64,000 bases of DNA from assembly GCA_030674185.1 (NCBI GenBank), contig JAPXFY010000015.1, positions 17,604,517 through 17,668,516 of the forward strand, in the 5' to 3' direction. A model generated the notes under the pieces. It was not told the origin of the DNA, did no database searches, and worked only from the letters and a program-made list of their open reading frames with translations. This document shows, piece by piece, positions 9,741 through 20,931 of this stretch. The translations under genes and the position numbers were made by a program. This stretch comes from Monoplex corrugatus (Eukaryota; Mollusca; Gastropoda; Littorinimorpha; Ranellidae). Each line of letters starts with the position of its first letter. Within the stretch, counting starts at the first letter, position 1.

Positions 9741-10890
9741 TTTGAGGGAATAAAGGATTAAGTTTTCCAGTTATACTGCATATCACTTTGCTCTTTTTGT
9801 TTTGTTTTGTTTTGTTTTGTTTTGTTTGTATGTTTTTGTTGGAGGTATCTTTCCAACGAGAAAAACACTCTTTATTGGACACATCCTGGTTTTTATTGAA
9901 TGACAGTAATAAATCGTCTGCCCATAGTTGAAAGATGGTAGCGGAACTGATATGGCCACATTTCGAAATAAACAGACTTTCCAAAAAATAGTCATGAAGT
10001 ACCAGCGAGGAACCATAAAAACAGAAAAGACCAATGAAAAGGAAGAAGACCAGCTGATAGTTACAATTAAAAGGACAGCATGAAAATCCATGTTGGACTT
10101 CTGTTCAGTCTTCAGCTCGGAATATCTGGGCTGGTGCCACGGCGTGGATTTTTTGCTTCCTGATTGATATGCTTGCACCTGTTGATTTTAGAGTCAAAGA
10201 TGGTACCATAGTTTAATGTTTTAGAGCCATTTTGTTAATTTGAAGCGAACATTTTGACATAGTTTTGAACAGATGAGCTCATAGCTGTGACGTTCACCTT
10301 AGTGAACACATTTTACCAAAGTAAAAATGTCTGAGTAACTGGCTTGTACTTTGGCATTTGCCTTATGAGAATTGTTGTGACACAGTAGCTGGAACCTTCA
10401 GCAACATTACAGGCTTTGTGTGTATTTGGAGTCAGTGGAGATGCCCGTTTTATTTCTGGAGGCTGCCTGGGCAGTGTAGGGCTAGGGATTCTGCGGCATA
10501 CCTTTTGGACCAAGATGCTTGGCAGTGATGTTGTTGTGGTTTGCGTAACATAGCGAATTTACAGTATCGTATGTTCAGTGTTCAACCCCATACCAGGAGG
10601 ACCAGGAATAGCTCTTTGACCTCTACCTTTTGACCTGTCCAGCTTTGGTGGCCCTATACATGTGAGGAGCCGAAGTTCCTGCTTGCATACATCTTTGGTC
10701 ACAGACTCTCAAGCCTCCGACCACATGAAGGTGGCGAACCATTTATTAAAAAAAATGTTAAAATGTGTTGAATTTAAGTCATTTCAGTATTAACTTTATT
10801 GTGTATGCAGATTTTTCTTCTGAGACATCGGCAGTTTAAATAAGTTGTAAAAGAGAAACAACTAGGATATATCATCTATGGACAACCACG
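9741..10890. other. intronic sequence, unassigned
   Basis: Holds a (TTTTG)n run at 9795-9826 and otherwise unique sequence. No convincing exon, repeat family or RNA gene was seen. Confidence 0.4.
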
Positions 10891-10894
10891 TCCA

Positions 10895-11320
10895 ACAGCA
10901 GCCTACTACTACCACTACCCTGCTGTTACTACTGCTGCTGTTGTTGCTGCAGCTACTACTACTGTTGCTGCTGCTGCTCCTACTACCACTACTAGTACTC
11001 GTATCGCTGCCCCTGCTGCTACTGCTGCTGCTGCTGCTACTACTACTACTGTTACTACTACTACCACTACTGCTACCACTACTAGTACCACTACCTCTGC
11101 CCCTGCTGCTACTCTGCTACTTTTACTTCTACTGCTGCTACTACTACAACTACTGCTACTTCTACTACTACTACAACTACTGCTACTTCTACTACTACTA
11201 CTACTGCTACTACAACTACTGCTACTTCTACTACTGCTGCTGCTGCTAGTACTACTACTACTATTACTGCTGCTGCTGTTGCTACTACTACTACCGTTGC
11301 TGTTGCTGCTGCTGCTGCTG

Positions 11321-11375
<55 letters not shown>

Positions 11376-11460
11376 GACGACGACGACGACGACGACGACG
11401 ACAGCGACGACGACGACGACTGGTACAACTACTGCTGCTGCTGCTACTACCCCCACTACA
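10895..11460. repeat. imperfect triplet-repeat block (CTG/CTA/ACC/ACG)
   Basis: About 560 bp made almost entirely of Y-rich triplets, grading from mixed CTG/CTA/ACC into pure (ACT)n at 11318-11374 and then (ACG)n at 11375-11420. A smaller block recurs at 11545-11640. Every frame is open in places, giving poly-Leu, poly-Ser or poly-Val strings, which is an effect of the repeat. Confidence 0.9.
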
Positions 11461-11644
11461 GTTGTGCCCTGCATGCAGCGCTGTTGCCAAGTTGCCCCGT
11501 TGTGGGCAGTGTCTTCCCATTTGGTGATGTTGATGCCACAGGCCGTGACTACAATTACTACTACATCTACTACTATTGCTACCACTACCACCGTTCTTAC
11601 TACTAGTACTATACCACCGTTCTTACTACTAGTTCCACTATTAC

Positions 11645-12035
11645 GCATGTATTTTTGTCCACTCATTCGTTAGCTGGCATCCAGCTGTGTGAGCATTTTT
11701 GTATTGCTGTCTTTAGAAAAACTGGACCGTATTAGTTTCTTGGTTGTTTTGGTCTTTTAAGTGACGGAAAAGGTCACTGTCTAGAATGGAAAGCTGGTCT
11801 CTGATTCTGTCTGGCCTGTGAAAGGGTTATTTTCTGTTGCTGTTCGGCGAGGCTGTTAACGCTGGTGTCTACTGTTTAAGGTCGCCGGATAACCAAACCG
11901 GATCAGTAAAACGTAGAAAGGGCAGCACAATTCTGTGAGATTATTAGTACGTCACATTTCGACACGACAGAAATGCTGGTCTACAGGAAAGACAGACGCC
12001 GAGACAGGCGGAAGGAAAGGGAGCCATTAACTCTT
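11645..12035. other. intronic unique sequence
   Basis: No repeat family or exon recognised. Confidence 0.3.
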
Positions 12036-12039
12036 TATC

Positions 12040-12085
12040 TCCCTTGTCCTATTCACCAGCTTCTTGTATTAACCCATTTCTCTCT

Positions 12086-12129
<44 letters not shown>

Positions 12130-13000
12130 CTCTCTCTGAGTCTCTCTCTCTTTCTCTCTCTCTCAGTCTCTGTCTCTTTCTCTCTCTTTCACTCTCTCTC
12201 TCTCTCTGTCTCTTGTCTCTCTCTCTGTCCTCCAGTTTCCTGTATTAACCCTTGCTTTCCCGTGCCCTATCCTCCAGCTTCATGTATTAAATCTTTCTCT
12301 CTCGCCATATCCACCAGCTTCCTCTGTTGCTTTCCCGCACCCTTTCCACCAGCTTCCTACATTAACCCTTGCGTTCCTGCACCCTACCCTCTAGTTTTCT
12401 GTAGTGACCTTTCAATTCCCTCTCCCTATCCACCTGCTTGCTGTATCAACCCTTTAACTCTTTCACCATATCTGTCAGCTATCTGTACTATTCCTTTTGT
12501 CTTTCTCACCTTGTCGTCAGCTTCCTGCATTAAGCCTTTGACTCCCGCACCCTGTCCACCAGCTTCCTACATTGTCAACCATGCTAGCAAAGCAAAAACT
12601 TAATCCTTTGATTCCTTCACCCTGTCTGCCAGCTTCCTGAAGGAACTTGATTGATAGGGAGCGGAAGTCAAAGGGTTAAGTTTTTGCGGCTGGTAGATAG
12701 GGTGCGGAAGTCAAAGGGTTAAATCCTTTTACTCCCTTGTCCTGTCTGCCACTTTCCAGCATTAACCTTTTGCTTCCCTACCCTAGCCACCAGCTTTCAG
12801 CATCAGCCTTCTCCCCCTCACTGTCTCCAGCACCTTCCCGCATTCATTCTTCCTCTCACCCTATCTGCCAGCTTCCGAAATTGATCTTTTCTCTCCCTAC
12901 CCTGTCAACCAGCTTCGTGTATGAACCCTTTCTCTTCCTCATTCTATTCATCATCTTCCTGTATAAATTTGGTATGGAGGGCGAGGGAGTGAAAGAGTTA
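12040..13000. repeat. degenerate tandem array, unit about 44 bp
   Basis: About 20 units of the type CCAGCTTCCTGCATTAACCC followed by TTTGACTCCCGCACCCTATC. Units vary strongly, and three near 12640-12720 are inverted, so the array can fold back on itself. A (CT)n microsatellite (12086-12236) has expanded inside the array. Single or paired modules occur at 655-800, 985-1020, 9095-9137, 22320-22450 and 36633-36800. Confidence 0.8.
12086..12236. repeat. interrupted (CT)n microsatellite
   Basis: Lies within the 44-bp array, interrupted by CAGT, GAGT and TTTC. Confidence 0.9.
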
Positions 13001-13284
13001 AGATGAAAAATGCGTGTTGTTTCTAACAGCTCCACTGCACGTGTATTAAGTGAGTTTTAACACGAAGTTATATAAAATTTCTGTTGACAGAGCCGTTAAT
13101 GTTAAAAGTCGTGGGGTTCATGAAAACAATGCGGATTTGGAAAATGCATTTTTTTAAAAAAAATTTCCCCTCTTTAAAAAAAAAGGGTCGGGAGGGGGGT
13201 AGTTTCATATCGACCAGAAAGAGCTGCGTTTTGTGTCTGCTTGTCTGTCTGCGCTGTTGTATCTTCGCTAACTAAAAAAGAAAC

Positions 13285-13526
13285 CACACACACGCGCGCG
13301 GGCATACACACGCGCGCACACACACGCGCGCACACACACGCATAACACACACACACACACGCACACACACACAAACAGACAAACAAACACTCGTGCGCGT
13401 ATGCACACACGTACGCAGACACGCACGCACGCACACACATGCACAAACACACACACCACACACATACACAAACACATACACACACACATACACACACACC
13501 TACACACACACACATACACACACTCA

Positions 13527-13582
<56 letters not shown>
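13285..13582. repeat. compound (AC)n/(CG)n-(CT)n microsatellite
   Basis: Imperfect AC with CGCG patches, then about 26 CT units. It lies just upstream of candidate exon C and could supply its polypyrimidine tract. Confidence 0.9.
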
Positions 13583-13587
<5 letters not shown>

Positions 13588-13648
13588 CCTCACTCACACT
13601 CACTGACACTCAGGAAACACGTTAGCAAAGTTTGCAAGACATTCTCAG

Positions 13649-13958
13649 CTGTGTCAAGGTGGGATCTCTGTTGGTCAGGTTTGACTCGATCCCTACCAGG
13701 ACAGGAGGGGCGGAAACGGAGAGGGTGGCCCGCTCCCCGACGACGAGGAAGACCCCAACGAAGATGATGACGACGGTGACGACAGACAAACCCATCCTCA
13801 CCGCCACCCACCCCACCCTGCTGGGGGGAAGGGCAGGGAGCCTCCTGACCAAAGGGAATTTCCTGTCCGTCGTTGGAACCAGCCAGGTGGCCGACTCTTC
13901 TGCTGGTAGTAGTGGTGGTGGTGGTTTGAAGAAGAACAAGTCTTTTAGCGATCTTGAA
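13649..13958 (+). CDS. candidate exon C of the unidentified host gene
   Basis: Open frame between an AG (GACATTCTCAG) and the strong donor GAA|GTAAGT. The product is basic and Thr/Ser/Gly-rich (VGSLLVRFDSIPTRTGG, then RSPTTRKTPTKMM), with a poly-Gly stretch and a KKNKSFSDLE ending of the kind often seen around phosphorylation sites in disordered proteins. With this acceptor, the first base completes the codon split by exon B, and the last codon is whole. Alternative acceptors at 13613 and 13625 are possible; 13625 would keep this frame but change the phase at the junction. The donor is the best evidence. No known family was recognised. Confidence 0.5.
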
Positions 13959-13959
13959 G

Positions 13960-14381
13960 TAAGTGGGGATTTGTGTGTGTGTGTGTGTGTGTGTGATAAA
14001 ACTAATTATAATGATAGTGATGATGATAATAGTAATTATAATGATAAATGATGATGATTCTAATGATTTTGATAATGAAAATAATCATATTGATATTGAT
14101 ATTTGTAAGGCGCTGAATCTTGATGTAGTAATAAAATCAAAGTGCAAACTCAATATATGCTCATATATTTACTCACAATGGCAAAAACAGCTGAAGATAT
14201 AAAGCACATGCTACAGGGAGGGGTAGAACAGGACGGGAGTGGGATGAAGAGAGGGGACAGGTTGAAAGGGGAAATACCCGCTGGAAAAAAAAATCCGTCT
14301 TCGATATAAAGGAAAAAAAGAGTTTGTATCTGTCGAGGAGACAGGGGAAGCTCATTCCGCTGGTATGGACCACACGCACAG

Positions 14382-14383
<2 letters not shown>
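13960..14383. other. intronic sequence with short TG and ATG/ATA repeats
   Basis: (TG)n at 13975-13994 and ATGATA-type triplets to about 14100. Nothing else identified. Confidence 0.4.
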
Positions 14384-14446
<63 letters not shown>

Positions 14447-14450
14447 TACA

Positions 14451-14492
<42 letters not shown>
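14384..14492. repeat. (AC)n microsatellite
   Basis: About 54 units with GCAT and ATAC interruptions. Confidence 0.95.
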
Positions 14493-14494
<2 letters not shown>

Positions 14495-14656
14495 TGAACA
14501 GCGACCAACTGTGTAACATCTACATTGATAAAGTTGTTAACCAATAGTATCAGAAGCAGAAAGGAGAGGTCGGGCAGGGGTATATATTCGGAGGTGACCA
14601 CAGAGATAAGTAGATGAAAAACCGTCAATACGCTGACAGCAGAACATGCTGATTTT

Positions 14657-15028
14657 GTATGACATCATCATCATCATCAGGTGCCCTGCCACATGGCGTT
14701 GGCGATCATGGACTTCCATCTGTCTCTATCTCTCGTTGCCCTAGCATCTCTCCCACCCCCCTCGTCCCCAGCCACTCTGCAAGTCTGTCCAGCATTTTCT
14801 CCCTGGGTCTACCCGATGCTCTCTTTCCCTCCAGTTTTCCCGTTGTGACCAGGTGTTCCAAATCCCCCTTCCTCATAAAGTGGCCTATAAATGTTGCCTG
14901 TCTTTTCCTAATCTTCCTTATGAGTGATCTACTTGTGTCTGCCTCCATCAAGACTCATTTGTTTTCTTTGCTGTCCATGGAACTCTCAACATTCTTCTTA
15001 GAAACCACATCTCAGCTGCCTCAATCGA
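14657..15028 (-). mobile_element. LINE 3' end (endonuclease-RT family), minus copy
   Basis: The minus-strand frame encodes MEADTSRSLIRKIRKRQATF, then GHFMRKGDLEHLVTTGKLEG, GRPREKMLDRLAEWL and a degraded end with MWQGT. The 3' end is followed by a (GAT)n-like tail (ATCATCATCATCATCAG on the plus strand). It is the same family as 24243-25475 and 8157-8312. The copy carries frame damage and no RT core. It abuts the CR1-like element at about 15029. Confidence 0.75.
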
Positions 15029-15029
15029 G

Positions 15030-17200
15030 ACAACCAGTGGTAAACAGTAGAGGGTCTGGCCCAAGTAAAGTACATGGGGGACCCATGTGTACGTTCAACT
15101 GGCTGGGATTTGGACTAATTTGCCATGACTTACAGAGAGGGGTCAGACAGGTATGACGTAACCAAGCAAAAGCATTATCGTGAATCCCACATGTATGCTC
15201 CAGACCGAGACAGAATGTTAGGATAGTCGACGGTATCAAAAGCAGCGGAAAGATTCTAAAGAATAAATTGGGGGAATTCAGCAACAGACAGCTGACAACA
15301 ACAAATCATTCTCATTGTGAACGAAACCGGTTTCAAGGCTGAAGTCAGAACGGTAGGTAGGTTAGAAAGGATGGTGGAGATTGTTGGCTGAGAGATGATC
15401 ATTCAGCTATTTCAAAACCACTTTGTCGAGGAGCTCTGAAACGAATGGTAAATTGGAGACAGGACGATAGTTTTTGAGAGTACTGGGATCGAAATTGTTC
15501 TTTGTCAAGAAAGGTAGAACAGCTGATGTTTTGGAAGGAAGTTGAAACAGATCCAGTGAGAAGAGAGGTGTTAATGATATGCGTTATGAGTGGAAGCTCT
15601 GGATGTTCTTTGTTTTGTTTTTTGTTTGTTTGTTGGTTGTTGGTTTTTTTTTGGGGGGGGGGGGGTGAGAAGAGAGAGGCAGGTGTGGGGTCGAGTTTGC
15701 AAGATTTGAATAACCTTTTCTTTCAGAATGCTGGATCCTAGTTTCAGAGATTGGTTGAAATTCAGATTGAGAGCCCGTTAAAGGGTGATCAGGAGGGAAT
15801 GAAAGAAAAGAGGGTTTTTCTTCCAAGCTTAAATTAAAGACCGTTAAATTTGGAAGAGAGGAAAAACTGAAAAAACACTGGAGATCTGATTTACTGATGT
15901 TGTAAGAAAGTACAGATGGCTTGTTAGTACCCAAAAGATAGGACATGACAGAGAACAAGCGTTATGAAGATGCAGATTTAAGGATCTGGTAGAGAAGTAA
16001 CCTGTTTTCGCTTTTGATATCATTTTTGTAACTCATTTCATTATACTTTTGATAACTGCAAGTTAAGAGGACCGCCATTAGCGTTCAGCACGTCTACAAG
16101 TTTGTTTGGTCGGCCTTATTTCAAGTATGTATTAGGGTTCAGATGGTAGGTCAGGCAGAACACGGACGGTTGGAGTGCATGCATATCCAGACGCTGGCAC
16201 AAGACTGAACTTAAGTGACAGGCAAGATGAAAGGAGTATTACAAATTGCAACTTTACGAGGGAGGATTTTAACGCTGACACATTTAAGACTTGCAGCGGG
16301 TCACAGTTCGCTTCTGAAGTACAGGTTTAGATAGATTTAGGAAAAACAGCACAGCAGAATGATCTGAAGGAAGTTGGTCCAGGACTGAGACTGATGCAAT
16401 AAGGACATTTCTGTTGTCGAAGATCAACCAGGCAGTAACACGGCCTTTACTGTGTATTGGCTGGACCACGGGCAGAGAGAGAGAGTGGTAAGACAGGGAA
16501 AGACAAGCATTTGATTTCTCAGTCATATTGATCATTAAAGTATAGCTGACGTTGACATCACCAAGAATAACGAGTTTTAGAGGTCTTCACTGGGTGTCAT
16601 TGTCACGGGAAGAATTTTTGAGTGTCGTTCTAGAAATTGGGGGATGTTTATGCGGAATCATAGAAATTTATATAGAAGTTTATATAGAAATCACACACAA
16701 CAAGAAGGGAGGAGAGAGAGACGAGCAGAAGCGCACTAAGCACATCCTGAGGGGTTTCTGTGATATCATCATGAAACATGGAAGGAGTCAGTGTGTTTGC
16801 ACGGCTAGAAGGTGGACGGTAAATTCTAGAGAAAATAACAGACTGACCTGACAGGAAGAAGGACTAAAGCCATTTCATATAACAGAGTAGAAAAGCGAAA
16901 GGAGCGAGAGAATTTCCTTTAGAGAAGATTCCAGCATCTGTAAACACATCAACGATCCCACCACCAAGGGAGGCGTAAGAGAAGAAACGAACTTTGTATC
17001 CAAGGGTCGTCAGTTGTTTGATTTTTGGCTCATGGCCTTTTGGTTTAAACAAAGTTTCTGCTAGAAAAATAACATCAAAGTTATCTGCAAAAGGAATGTC
17101 CGAGATACAAACAGATTTATTATCACGGCAGACAGACGGTGCATTAAACAGACAAGCTGTAAAGTCCACAGAAGACAGGAGAACTAGTACACCGCACTAG
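15030..17200 (-). mobile_element. CR1-like LINE, decayed, endonuclease plus RT
   Basis: Read on the minus strand from 17200 down, fragments in several frames follow the usual LINE order. An APE-type endonuclease begins with NAPSVCRDNKSV, FDVIFLAETLFKPKG and GGGIVDVF (16864-17169). ILGDVNVSY-like and QLPSDHSAVLFFLNLSKPV sequences (16290-16560) are its C-terminal part. A linker (SYLLGTNKPSVLSYNISKSD, 15600-15960) precedes RT pieces: NNFDPSTLKNYRPVSNLPFV (about 15440-15500), LSAAFDTVDYPN (15220-15260) and a GVPQGSVLGP-like region (about 15040-15085). There are many frameshifts and stops. The YADD half is absent because the element ends where the other LINE begins. Confidence 0.7.
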
Positions 17201-17880
17201 ATAGTCTGTGTGTTTGTAATGCTACCATGATGTGTTCTTTTGTTCTTTAATTTACTGATTGCTTTTTCAGTATTTTTGGCATTAGAGAGACTCTGACTCT
17301 GACACATGATTTATTATAGAGGCCACCAATCCATACGAGAGAGAGAGGTTTTAATGTAGAGGGTTGTGCGGGTGTTTGTGTCGGAGTGGTTATAACCCCA
17401 TCGTGGTAGGATCCAACCAAGTGGCGGGTGCTGCTGTTTGTAATGATTGTAGCCTGAAGAAGTTTCATATTGATCTGGAAATAGACGTGGAGGGTGTGTA
17501 TGTTTGTGCTTGCTAGTGTGTGTACACGCTTTTGTGCATGCAGGTGTGTGTGTTTGCTTATGTGTACATGCTTTTGTTCGTGTGTGTGTATGTATGTGTG
17601 TGTGTTGGTAGGGCGTGGAGTCTGTATATAAGGTGTGGGTATGTTGGATAGAAGGTGTGTGTGTGTGTGTGTGTGCACCTCTGTACACACGCATGTAACG
17701 CATGCAATTTTAATCAAATCCTTGTCCCGTTGTATGTGTCTAAAATGGAATTGATTCCCATCGTCGGTCGTTTGGCCATTTATTTGTTTATATTGTTCCG
17801 GTGCACACGTTTGATAATCACTGGTATATGGTTGGGTCACAAAAAAAAGTAGACATGCTGTGACGTCCCCTTAGGTTACA
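17201..17880. other. unassigned, with imperfect TG repeat
   Basis: May include the upstream part of the CR1-like element. Imperfect TG/TGTA repeats lie at 17480-17675. No gene supported. Confidence 0.3.
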
Positions 17881-17881
17881 G

Positions 17882-17956
17882 GTAGTGGAGAGTTTGCTCA
17901 AGATTGATTCACCGCATTCGGACAGTTGCATATGCGCTCCACCTAAACATATGATA
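17882..17956 (-). mobile_element. S1 SINE 3' end, minus copy
   Basis: The minus strand gives the S1 ending: GGAGCGCATATGCAACTGTC, CGAATGCGGTGAATC, then the CAAACTC-like end. The tRNA-like head is missing. Confidence 0.55.
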
Positions 17957-18164
17957 TAGTGATCTTGTTGTTAAAGTGTGTGCGTAGAAAGGGAGAGGTC
18001 CCAGGCTCAAACCCAGGTTGGGACATGGATTTCTCCTCAGCCTCTCCTGTCCCACTAGACTTGGTGATCTGAGAGGTAGTCTTAGTCTTTGAGATGAGAT
18101 AATGAATCGTGCTCCCTGTGTGAACATGCATTTGGTTCACGCGGAAATAAACTGCAGCGACAAA

Positions 18165-18183
18165 AGTGTGTGTGTGTGTGTGT

Positions 18184-18257
<74 letters not shown>

Positions 18258-18280
18258 TGTGTGTGTGTGTGTGTGTGTGG
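18165..18280. repeat. interrupted (TG)n microsatellite
   Basis: TG tracts separated by single inserted G or T, which puts neighbouring tracts in different registers. Confidence 0.95.
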
Positions 18281-18281
18281 T

Positions 18282-18744
18282 GTTTTTGGTTGTTTTTTTT
18301 AATTAGTCGCATGCAGATACATGAAGCACCTCGTGTTTTGTTGGCATTTTATTTGTTTGTTTTGGGGTGGGGGGTTGTGCTTATCATGTCATGCCACCTT
18401 AGTCTTGTTTTGTTTTTGTTTTTGTTTTTGTTTTTTTGCTTTTCTTCGCCGATCGTTTTTATAATGTGCAATGGCAATACATTGACACAATATTTTGACT
18501 GTAACAGATGTTTGTCTATAAGATGGACACATCAAACGTTACTAATGGCGTTTTGTTTCAGGGTGCCTATTTATTTTTACTCCTTGACCTGGTGTTGCTT
18601 ATGATCATGGGAATGGGTGTGTGCTTGTTGTATTGAAATAATATTGAAACTTTTGTTGTAGAAGTTGACCCTGGGAAAAAAGATGTGTAAAAAAATCAGT
18701 TGAAGAAAAGTTAAAAGAAGTGGTCATATACAAAAGGAAAGGGA
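18282..18744. other. intronic unique sequence
   Basis: T-rich, with a (TTTTTG)n patch at 18410-18437. No exon recognised. Confidence 0.3.
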
Positions 18745-18850
18745 AAAACGGGTGCACTGTGGCAACACGCCTTTCCCAGGGAGAGTAGCCTGAATTTTAC
18801 AAGAGGATCCATAGTGACAAGAATATGAATACAGTACAGTGTAACACAAT
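18745..18850 (+). mobile_element. S5 SINE 3' fragment
   Basis: GGGTGCACTGTGGCAACACG, CCTTTCCCAGGGAGAGTAG and CCTGAATTTTACA match the body of the fuller S5 copy at 40676-40925, with a variable ATACA-rich tail. Confidence 0.5.
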
Positions 18851-19245
18851 ACAACAATATACAACACAGTAAGATACAATACGTTACAAGATTCTTTTTC
18901 AGCCAATGTCATTGCATAAATTTGATGTTGAATGTAATTGTGTAAGGTAAACCACAACATACCTTCGAAAAAGGTCTGACAGACCGGACATCATAGTTCT
19001 TGTAATATTTTTGTTCAGAAATCAAAAAATGGAATTAGGATGGGAATTTATTTCAAGTGGACTTACGGCACCCACAAAGCTCTATGTCTACTCCCTTTTA
19101 GATTTTCCAGTAATTATCTGGTAAACTCCTTGAATATGCATAAAAACATAAAAGCAAGATTTTGAAATGGGTGTGAAGAATGGGACCTAGGTTTGATATG
19201 AAACATTAAGCTGATGCCACTTGAATCAGTGGCGTGAAATTTCTA
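18851..19245. other. intronic unique sequence
   Basis: ATACA-rich at its left edge, otherwise nothing recognised. Confidence 0.3.
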
Positions 19246-19299
19246 TAATGACGGCGAACAAGCCTGTTTTTAAGTTTTGGACTAGGATTGAAGTCAAAA

Positions 19300-19437
19300 T
19301 ACCATGTCTATATCATCTGAGCCTGTGATCCCCAAACAAAAAGTAACACAATGAAACACTGAACTCAGAACACCATCTCTACATCATCTGAGCCTGTGAT
19401 CCCAGAGCGAAAAGTAACACACAATGAAACCTTTTAC
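19300..19437. repeat. 71-bp tandem duplication next to a splice acceptor
   Basis: CATCTGAGCCTGTGATCCC and AAAAGTAACACA occur twice, at 19314 and 19385 (period 71). The second copy ends 6 bp before the acceptor of exon D. Confidence 0.75.
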
Positions 19438-19442
19438 AACAG

Positions 19443-19922
19443 GTGCTGTCACCCAGAGTGGGACCCAGCAGCCATTCAGGCAGTCACCACCATAGAAGTG
19501 CCTGCAGTCGGTGGTGGGACCGGCCCCCGGGAGACACAACAAGCACAGGGACTGCCACCCTGTACCGACATTCAGCCCCTGACACTTTCCACAATGCTGG
19601 CAACCTGTCGTTCTCTGCCCAGTTTGTGGAGGAGATGCGGGGCTCCCCGGCCACCCCGTCCCTCGTGGCTACCTGCTGCAGTGAGGAGGAGGAGGACGAG
19701 GAGAATAAGGAGGCGGTGGTGAAGATTTCAGAAGAGCGAGAAGAGGAACTGGCAGAAGAGGAGGAGGAGGAGATGAAAGAGGCAGTTGGGATAGAAGAGG
19801 TGGAGGATGTGGATGATGACGGTGATGGGGAGACCTCCATGGCTTGTGGCAGTGACTGTTGGCCTGACGACATCAGTGAAGAGGATGATCATGAGGAGGA
19901 GGATGAAGATGACGAAGATGAA
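19443..19922 (+). CDS. exon D of the unidentified host gene (acidic)
   Basis: A 480-base (160-codon) open frame from TTTTACAACAG to the donor GAA|GTTAGT, phase 0 at both ends, which fits exon C before it and exon E after it. The first half is Ser/His/Thr-rich (LSPRVGPSSHSGSHHHRSAC), with a short conserved-looking stretch NLSFSAQFVEEMRGSP. From about residue 80 on it is dominated by Glu and Asp with a few hydrophobic positions (EEELAEEEEEEMKEAVG), and it ends DDHEEEDEDDEDE. The acidic half is probably disordered or a charged single helix. Such runs occur in many nuclear, centrosomal and cytoskeletal proteins, so they do not identify the family. Confidence 0.65.
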
Positions 19923-20426
19923 GTTAGTTTCTTGTTTGTTTTGTTTTCCATTATGTTGTTTTCTCGTTGTTTCTTGGTTTGTTTGTCTAATGTGTCTCTT
20001 TGTATTTGTCTTTGGTCACTTTTTGCTGTCTGGCTGTTCGTTGTTGTTTGTTTTATGTAATCTTTGATGATGCTGATGTCTTCTGGCACTATCTTTTATT
20101 GAAGGTAGTGTAGAATAGGAAAAGAGAATAAATCACTAATCCTGATGTCTTGTCTTTTTGTGGAGAAATTTTTGTGGTTTCGAAATGCACATACATGTGT
20201 TTATGTTTCACATATATTTAGAGACATGCACGCATAGGTCTGTGCAAACTTGATTGTACATAATATGTGCGTGCACACACAGACACACACAAAATCTCAC
20301 GCAAGTGTACTCACAAAAAAAAACACAACTATCTACACAAACACATGTGTACGCATGTTCACACATGCACACATTCATGCGTGCACATTTATCCACTCTT
20401 TCCTTGCATGCATGCATATATGTGTG

Positions 20427-20432
<6 letters not shown>

Positions 20433-20457
<25 letters not shown>

Positions 20458-20558
20458 GTATATGTGTGTGTATATATATATGTATGTGTGTGTGTGCACA
20501 CATATGCATACACATATGTATACACATATATGTATATACATATATGTACATATATATG

Positions 20559-20604
<46 letters not shown>

Positions 20605-20690
20605 GTGTGTGTATGTATATAGATAGATAGATAGATAGACAGACAGATAGAGGTAGATAGATATAGATATAGGTATGGAGAGAGAGAGTT
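20433..20690. repeat. AT/GT microsatellite grading into (GATA)n
   Basis: Imperfect AT with GTGTATAT patches, pure (TA)n at 20560-20595, then (GATA)n at 20620-20670. Confidence 0.9.
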
Positions 20691-20737
20691 TATAACCAAT
20701 TCTTATATGCATACAGAATACGAATACAGCGTATGCA

Positions 20738-20751
20738 CATACACACACACA

Positions 20752-20837
<86 letters not shown>

Positions 20838-20850
20838 CACACTCACACAC
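20738..20850. repeat. (AC)n microsatellite
   Basis: About 50 units, ending in ACACTC repeats. It lies 80 bp upstream of exon E's acceptor. Confidence 0.95.
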
Positions 20851-20931
20851 TAACTCGAATACACAAACATCAGCTCACAAGCACAGTTTCATACCAAGTA
20901 CAAACCTTCAAACATCAGTTCACCGTTTCAG

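Noticed and set aside
10878..11666. Poly-Leu, poly-Ser and poly-Val frames over the triplet block
   Set aside because: All frames are open because of the triplet composition. No start context, splice sites or non-repeat coding flanks.
18102..18604. Long open frames through TG/AC tracts (Cys-Val or His-Thr repeats), here and at many other places
   Set aside because: They arise because a dinucleotide repeat has no stop codons in most frames. They lack splice context and unique protein sequence.
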